From assembly GCA_030674155.1 (NCBI GenBank), contig JASPKP010008419.1:1-11584 (forward strand): a DNA stretch of 11,584 nt, written 5' to 3'. Position 1 is the first letter of the stretch. Every line of letters begins with the position of its first letter. The translations under genes were made by a program, and so were the position numbers. Shown here in pieces: positions 7,223 to 11,584 of this stretch. A model generated the notes under the pieces. It was given only the letters and a program-made list of their open reading frames with translations. It was not told where the DNA came from and did no database searches. The stretch is from Stramonita haemastoma. Its lineage: Eukaryota; Mollusca; Gastropoda; Neogastropoda; Muricidae.

Positions 7223-7253
7223 AAAAAAAAATAAAAAAAAAAAAAAAAAAAAA
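7137..7253. repeat. Long interrupted poly-A tract
   Basis: A runs of about 20 (7154-7173), 43 (7178-7220), 9 and 21 bases are separated by TTGG, TG and T, after an A/G-mixed lead-in. Possible sources are a retroposon tail or an A-homopolymer microsatellite. The length is unreliable. Confidence 0.8.
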
Positions 7254-7570
7254 TCAAAAACCCCTTTTAACTTTGCAAATTTGGTACTTAAAGGGCTGAT
7301 CGTCGGGCTTGGCTTTAAGTAAGGGCATACACACTGATTAACGGGCAGAGAAACGTAAATTTGCTGCATTACTTTCAGTAGTTTCTCCCCGTAAACCCAA
7401 AAACCAACACAAAATTTAAAAAAAATGAAACCCCAATCTCTATAACCCCACACACGGGCACAAAATTTCTTTCTGCTTTTTTAAAAGGTACTGTATTCTG
7501 ACCACGCTAAAAGGTTTAAAAATCGTGGGGCACTTTTCAAAGTTAAAAAGAGCTTGTGTGTGGGAAAGAC
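7254..7570. other. Unique DNA, nothing recognised
   Basis: About 315 bp of mixed sequence with no recognised gene or repeat. The minus-strand 124-codon frame across 7079-7453 has some ordinary residues at its start but is then dominated by poly-Phe from the poly-A tract. Confidence 0.45.
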
Positions 7571-7574
7571 CTAT

Positions 7575-7705
7575 GAAATTGTATGCATGTATGTATGTAT
7601 GTTTTGTATGAAATGTATGAATGGAGGATGGATGGATGGATGGGGGAGGGAAAGGAGGGATGGATGGTTTGGAGGGATGGAGGGATGGATGGAGGGGATA
7701 GGGGC
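7575..7705. repeat. ATGT and GGAT tetranucleotide patches
   Basis: ATGT units at about 7585-7603 are followed, after a short degenerate stretch, by GGAT units at 7626-7643 and diffuse GGAT/GGAGGGAT at 7657-7698. Two different tetranucleotides lie side by side, differing by one or two bases per unit. Confidence 0.75.
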
Positions 7706-7890
7706 GTTTTTTGTGTGTGGGGGTTTTGTGGTGTGTGTGTGTGGTTGTGTGTGTTGTGTTTGTGTGTTTTGTGGTTTGTGTGTTTGTTGTCCCTCCCTGC
7801 CTGCCTGCCTGCCTGCCTCCCTGCCGGGCCTGCCCTTGCCTCCCGTCTGCATCATGAATGCATGCTTGCGTGTGTGTGTGTGTGCTTTGC
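7706..7890. repeat. GT tract, TGCC tandem units, then GT
   Basis: A GT/GTTT-rich segment at 7709-7790 changes abruptly to about five TGCC units with variants at 7795-7825, then a short unique piece with ATGCATGCTTGCGTG at 7857-7871, then a (GT)n patch at 7870-7883. Confidence 0.75.
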
Positions 7891-8009
7891 TTTTCGTCCC
7901 GTGTGTGTGGTATTTTCTTTACGTCAATTTATTTTAAAAAAATTGGGCCCAAAAGGGAAAGAGAGGGAAAAAAAATGAAGAATGTATAAAATTTATGTAC
8001 TTTTAGAAA
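7891..8009. other. Unique spacer, nothing recognised
   Basis: About 120 bp of mixed, partly A/T-rich sequence between repeat tracts. No feature recognised. Confidence 0.4.
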
Positions 8010-8069
8010 ATAAACATGCCCCACACCCCACACAAAACCACACACCCACACCCCCCACACACACACAAT
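8010..8069. repeat. CA / CCACAC tract
   Basis: About 60 bp of CA, CCCCACA and CACACCC steps on the plus strand, a short interrupted CA microsatellite. Confidence 0.7.
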
Positions 8070-8247
8070 TTCCCAAATGTAAAAAAACTGTAATACCCCC
8101 AAATACTCAGGGTGCACTTTGGCACGTTTTTAACACATACATACAATAAAGGGAATTCTTCTTTTTCATTCCATACAAGGAAAAAAGAAGGCTAGTTTTT
8201 TTTTGAAAAGAACCACTCGGGAAGTAACAGAATTTTACTGTCGGGCT
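8070..8247. other. Unique spacer, nothing recognised
   Basis: About 180 bp of mixed AT-leaning sequence, including ACATACATACA at 8134-8144. No gene or element recognised. Confidence 0.4.
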
Positions 8248-8328
8248 CCCCTATACCCCCCAAACCCCCACCCCCAACCCCCCTTCCCCCCGGCCCCCCC
8301 CACCCCCTTATCTTCCTCCCCCACCCAG
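8248..8328 (-). repeat. C-rich tract, quadruplex-capable on the minus strand
   Basis: Repeated C runs of 3 to 8 bases with A/T spacers over about 80 bp. The minus strand therefore has many G runs close together and could form a quadruplex, while the plus strand could form an i-motif. Run lengths are uncertain. Confidence 0.6.
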
Positions 8329-8500
8329 AACTAAGACTTTAGACAAGATGGGCATGATACGGAGGGAAAGTTGTGAGTGGGGTTGTCAATTTGATTACCT
8401 GACAAAATTGTTAAACCGTTTCAAGATTTTTTGTTGGAGGCAGTCGGCGGGTTTTGTTTTTTTATTTGCCTGCACGAGGGGGCCCTTTTTTTTCCACAAA
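8329..8500. other. Unique island, nothing recognised
   Basis: About 170 bp of ordinary-complexity DNA. A plus-strand frame starting at 8348 has a varied composition for its first 35 or so residues (Arg, Glu, Cys, Trp, Gln, Asp all present), unlike the other frames here, before entering a Phe-rich repeat. I recognise no domain, so it is not called as a gene. Confidence 0.45.
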
Positions 8501-8940
8501 TTTTTTTTTGGATCTTTTTTTTTTCCCCTTGGCCTCTGTTTTTTTTTTTGCCCCTTATGATTTTTTTTGGTTTTTTTTCTTTTGTTTCTTTCTAAATTTT
8601 TTTGGTTTGTCTCTGGGGTTCTCTCCTCTATTTTTGTATATCTCCGTTTTCCTTTTCCTGTGTCTTTTTTTCGGCCCACTTTATTAGCTGTACTGTTTTG
8701 TGTACTTGTTTGTCTTATTTGCTGTTTGTCTGTTTCTCTATTTTTCTGTCGGGCGGCTGTCTGTCTTGGGCTGTCTGTTGGGCAGTCTGTTGTAAAGCTG
8801 TCTGTCTCTGTGTCTATCTTTACCCCTCACAGGTTTGTCTCTCTGCTTCCTCTGTCCTTTTCTGTTGTCTGTATGTATGTAGCCCCGTCCCGTCTCTTTC
8901 TCACACACACCCCTCTTTCTCTTTCTCTCTGTTTCTTCCC
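8501..8940. repeat. T-rich to TCTG to CT tract
   Basis: T homopolymers dominate 8501-8600. TTTGTCT and TCTG units appear from about 8700, with TGTCTGTC patches near 8756-8810, and CT units at 8890-8940. The same order of motifs is seen at 2925-3265. Confidence 0.65.
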
Positions 8941-9064
8941 TCATCAGCGAGCAGCCAAAAAAATCGCATCATCATCCAAAACAAACCCCACCATTTACAA
9001 TCATTAACTTCAACTTATCATCATCACCCTCATCATCATCGCCTCCCCCTCCTCCCATCGTCAT
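8941..9064. other. Short unique segment with ATC/CAT trinucleotide bias
   Basis: About 120 bp with scattered CATCATCAT-like steps (8966-8974 and 9018-9040) leading into the TTC tract. It may be an edge-decayed CAT trinucleotide repeat. Confidence 0.5.
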
Positions 9065-9343
9065 TGGGTCTTCTTTTTCCCTTTTTTTTTTTTCTCTTCT
9101 TTTCTTCTTTCTTCTTCTTCCTTTTTCCCTTTTTTCCCTTTTTCTTCTTCCCTTCTTCTTTTTCTTTTTCTTCTTCTCCGTCTTTTTCCTTCCTCCTCCT
9201 ACTCCTCCTCCTCCTCCCCCCCTTTCCCCCTCCTCCTCCTCCTCCCCTCCTTCCTCCTTTTTTCTTCTTCTTCTTTTTCTTTTTCTTCTTTTTCTTCTTC
9301 TTTTTCCCTTTTTTCTTCCCTTTTTTTCTTCTTCTTCTTCTGT
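9065..9343. repeat. TTC / TCC trinucleotide tract
   Basis: About 280 bp of TTC and TCC units with T and C runs, including TCC repeats at 9191-9215 and 9228-9245. The plus strand is almost free of purines here. Such homopurine-homopyrimidine mirror-like DNA can form a triplex. The minus-strand Lys/Arg frame is a repeat shadow. Confidence 0.85.
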
Positions 9344-10450
9344 GCATTCTTACCCCCTTCTTTTTATTTCATTCTTCTTCTTTGCAGTCTTCTTCGTTGC
9401 ATTCTTTTTTTGCATTCATCTTCTTCTTTGCAATCTTCTTCTTCTTTAAAATTCCCTTTTTCTTTGGAAATTTTTTTCTTCTTTTCTTTTTCCTTCTTTG
9501 CATTCTTTTTTTTTTTTTGCATTTTCTTTTATGTATTCTTCTTCTGTGCATTTTTTTTTCTTTTATTCTATTTTTTGCATTCTATTTCTTCATTGCATTA
9601 TTTTCCCCCCCCCTTTGCATTATTTTTCCTTGCAAATTTTTTTTCCCTTTTTATTTTTCTTCTTTTTCATTTTCTTTTTTGCATTTTCCCCTTTTTTGCA
9701 TTCCTATTCCCTTTTCGTTTTTTATTTTTTGTTTTCTTATTTTTTTCACTCCTCATTTGCCTTTCCCTTTCCTTTTTTTTTCCTTTTCATTCTTCTTCTC
9801 TTTTTTGCGTTCTTATTCTTTGCATTCTTTTTCTTCTTTTCATTTTATTCCTTTCACTTTTTGTGATTTTTTGCATTTCTCTCTCTTTTTTTCTTTGCAA
9901 ACATCTTTTGCCCTTTTTCTTTTATGCAATCAACCCTTTTTTTCAATTTTTTTCCCTTTTTTTTGCATTTTTCTATTTGCAATTTTTCTTCTTTTCATTT
10001 TTTTTTTTCTTTTTTTACCCAATTTTTCTTCTTTGTGTTACTTTTTTCCCGTCTTCCCCTTGCGTTCTCTTTTTTTTGCATTTTTGTTGCTTTTTTTCTT
10101 TGCATCCTTATCTTAACCGTTTTCTTCTTTGCAAACGCTCTTCTTTTTCATTTTTGATATCTTTTTTTTTTTTCCTCTTTGGGTTTTTCTTTAAATTTTT
10201 TTTAACTTCGCTTTTTTCTTCGTCTTTAACCCGCATTATTCCTGGACTTTGGGATTCTTTTATCTGCTTTTTTTTTCCTGTAAGTTTCCCTTCTTTTGGG
10301 CCCTTTTAATTTTTCTTCTTCCTCTTCTTTTTATTTTATTTTTTTCCTTTTTTTTGTTGCTTTCCCTTTTCTTCTTTTTCATTCGTTTTTTTTTTGGGGA
10401 AATTTTTTGCATTCCTTTTTCGTTTTTTACATTTCTTGTTCCCTTTTTTT
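9344..10450 (+). repeat. Degenerate TTC array dotted with TGCAT/TGCAA motifs
   Basis: A 1.1-kb continuation of the TTC tract in which pyrimidine stretches are punctuated by TGCAT (17 times, for example with GCAT at 9344, 9399, 9412, 9500, 9519, 9548, 9577, 9595, 9617, 9681, 9698, 9822, 9873, 9965, 10078, 10102 and 10409) and TGCAA (6 times, GCAA at 9430, 9632, 9897, 9926, 9979 and 10131). The motif is absent from the preceding 280 bp of TTC repeat. Gaps between motifs range from 13 to over 100 bases. A plausible unit is TTTGCATTC followed by a variable TTC run. Plus-strand frames of 504 and 299 codons run through it and are pure Phe/Leu/Ser artefact. Confidence 0.75.
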
Positions 10451-10920
10451 TTTTCTATTAGTTTTTTAAATTTTTTTTGTTTTTTTTCCCGCCCCCCTGT
10501 GCGAAGGGGGTGTGCTTCTTTTTTCTTTTGAGTTATTATTTTGGTTTTAACAAAAGAATTTTTCTGGGGGGGCTGAAGATGGACGAAGGGTGAGAGGCAG
10601 TATTTTCCAATTTGGGTTTTTCCCGGCTCCCGGGGTGTGTGGGCTTAAATTTTGTTTCAATGGATTTTGACATCTCCCAAAAACAAAATTTTCAGAAAAA
10701 AGTTTTTTTTTTGTGATTTTCCCTTTTTTTTTGTTTTGGGCTTTTTTTTTGTTTTGGGTGTTATTGTTTTCTCTCTACCTCGGCCCCTTCCCCTCTGTCT
10801 GATTTTCGTGCGTTTATACGATGTGGGGTGTGTGAGTGTGTGGTAAGTAAGTAAGTCTTCAATTTTAAGTCTTTCCATTTAAGTGTACCCGACGAACCCC
10901 ACAATTTGGAGACTGGGTAG
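10451..10920. other. Unique DNA with T runs, nothing recognised
   Basis: About 470 bp of mixed DNA. T homopolymers cluster at 10700-10755. GTAAGTAAGTAAG at 10842-10854 is a short tandem of the splice-donor-like GTAAGT, which arises naturally from a GTAA repeat. No gene recognised. Confidence 0.45.
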
Positions 10921-11042
10921 TTGGGGAGGGGAGAAGGGGAAAAAAGAGAGAGAGGAGAGAGGAGAGGGGAGAGGAAGGGGGAGAAAGGGGAAAAGGGGGA
11001 GAGAGAGAGGAGAGAGGGGAGAGAGGGGGAGGGAGAGAGAGA
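10921..11042. repeat. GA / GGGA purine tract
   Basis: About 120 bp of nearly pure plus-strand purine made of GAGA, GGAGAGG and AAGGGG steps. This is the opposite strand orientation from most CT tracts in the window. Gly/Arg/Glu and Ser/Leu/Pro frames are artefacts. Confidence 0.85.
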
Positions 11043-11050
11043 TAATTTTG

Positions 11051-11168
11051 TGTGTGCGCGCACACAAAAAATGTGTGTGTATGTTGGTTTTGGGGGTGTT
11101 TGGGGTTTTGTGTGTGTGTGGGGTTTTTTGTGTGTGTTTTGTGGTTTGTTTTGTGTGTGTTTAGTGTG
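11051..11168. repeat. GCGCGC-centred palindrome and GT tract
   Basis: TGTGTGCGCGCACACA at 11051-11066 is a perfect 16-base palindrome of strictly alternating purine and pyrimidine. It is followed by a GT/GTTT tract to 11168. The GT tract on one side and the CA half of the palindrome suggest the palindrome arose at a GT/CA strand switch. Confidence 0.75.
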
Positions 11169-11584
11169 TGGTAGTTGTAGTTTTTTAAAATTTCGTCCAT
11201 CACAGTTTTTGGGTTTGGACGGCAAACAAACAAAACAAGTCCCAAAAAAATAAAACCCATAAACAAAGGGAAGAGTTAAAAGGGAAATTTTAAAGGGGGT
11301 CTAAATGAACACAGAAAAAAAATAAACATAACGTAATCTCTAGCATTAACTCAGCTTTTAGGGAGAAAGTTTCGATAAAGGGTTTTTTTTTTCCTTCAAA
11401 AAAGGGGGTAAAATATTTTAAAAAACCCGGGGCATTCAAAAAGGGATGTGCTGGTTTTTAAAAATTTTTTCCACAAGGGCCAAAAGGGGCATTTTTTACT
11501 AAATTTTGTTTTAAAAAAAGTCCAGCTTACCCTGAAAAACAATGATGTGATGGGGTTTTACAAAAAAGTTTTTACCAAAATATA
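11169..11584. other. Unique AT-leaning DNA, nothing recognised
   Basis: About 415 bp of mixed sequence with frequent A and T runs, running off the end of the window. CGTCCA (11194-11199) and TGGACG (11216-11221) can pair but such a short stem is expected by chance. No gene or element recognised. Confidence 0.45.

Noticed and set aside
8348..8560. 70-codon frame with ordinary composition at its start
   Set aside because: The first 35 or so residues look varied but match no family I know, and the remainder is Phe-rich repeat. A frame of this length is expected by chance in 11.6 kb.
8602..10116. 504-codon plus-strand open frame
   Set aside because: The product is almost only Phe, Leu, Ser, Pro and Ile from T/C-rich repeat. 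TTC and TCC codons cannot make stops, so the frame stays open by composition. No domain, start context or varied sequence.
9344..10450. CRISPR-like array of regularly spaced motifs
   Set aside because: The recurrent core is only five bases, the gaps are irregular (13 to over 100 bases), and the spacers are themselves TTC repeat.

Overview
This window looks like nuclear non-coding DNA from an animal. Most of it is simple-sequence repeat: CT/GA, GT/CA, TCTG/CAGA, TTC/GAA, ATGT, GGAT, TGCC, and long homopolymers. Short islands of ordinary-complexity DNA, some 60 to 500 bp long, lie between the repeats. I found no protein-coding gene, no rRNA, no intact tRNA and no CRISPR array. No set of genes works together here. 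Every long open frame has the composition of a repeat (poly-Ser/Leu/Phe, Lys/Arg/Glu or Val/Cys) and is open only because that repeat lacks stop codons. A eukaryotic origin is inferred from the microsatellite density, one convincing tRNA-derived SINE head, a second tRNA-like promoter box, and the lack of compact genes. The SINE body carries a sequence close to a 'GTCCTTGGG' block that I associate with repeats of marine animals (molluscs, lancelets, fish), so a marine invertebrate or fish is a guess. The species cannot be named.

Layout. 1-870: homopolymer blocks of all four bases, probably poor-quality sequence. 874-1215: GT-rich DNA with two diverged copies of a ~65 bp segment 209 bp apart. 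1361-1790: a 23-C run and a CT/TCTG tract. 1845-2060: a tRNA-like A box inside unique DNA. 2110-2516: a GC palindrome, then CAGA and CA repeats. 2735-2870: G-rich. 2930-3265: T-rich to TCTG. 3478-3852: two CT tracts split by a short A-tailed insert. 3866-4010: tRNA-derived SINE. 4007-4735: CT, GT and TCTG tracts. 5065-5145: AT-rich. 5150-5455: CAGA/GACGGG motifs, then CA.

5765-6290: long CT/TCTG tract. 6375-6660: GA/GACA tract, which with the preceding one forms a large imperfect inverted repeat. 6908-7040: G-run and GT. 7137-7253: poly-A. 7575-7890: ATGT, GGAT, GT and TGCC patches. 8010-8330: CA and C-rich. 8500-8940: T-rich to TCTG. 9065-10450: a TTC/TCC tract whose last 1.1 kb is dotted with more than 20 TGCAT/TGCAA motifs. 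10921-11165: GA then GT. The rest is unique AT-leaning DNA with nothing recognisable.

Homopolymers are long almost everywhere, including inside the otherwise well-formed tRNA-like hairpin. Much of the window may therefore be under-polished long-read sequence, and exact repeat lengths should not be trusted. I do not see an undescribed biological system. The most informative items are the SINE, the TTC/TGCAT tract, the large CT/GA inverted repeat and the signs of base-level error.
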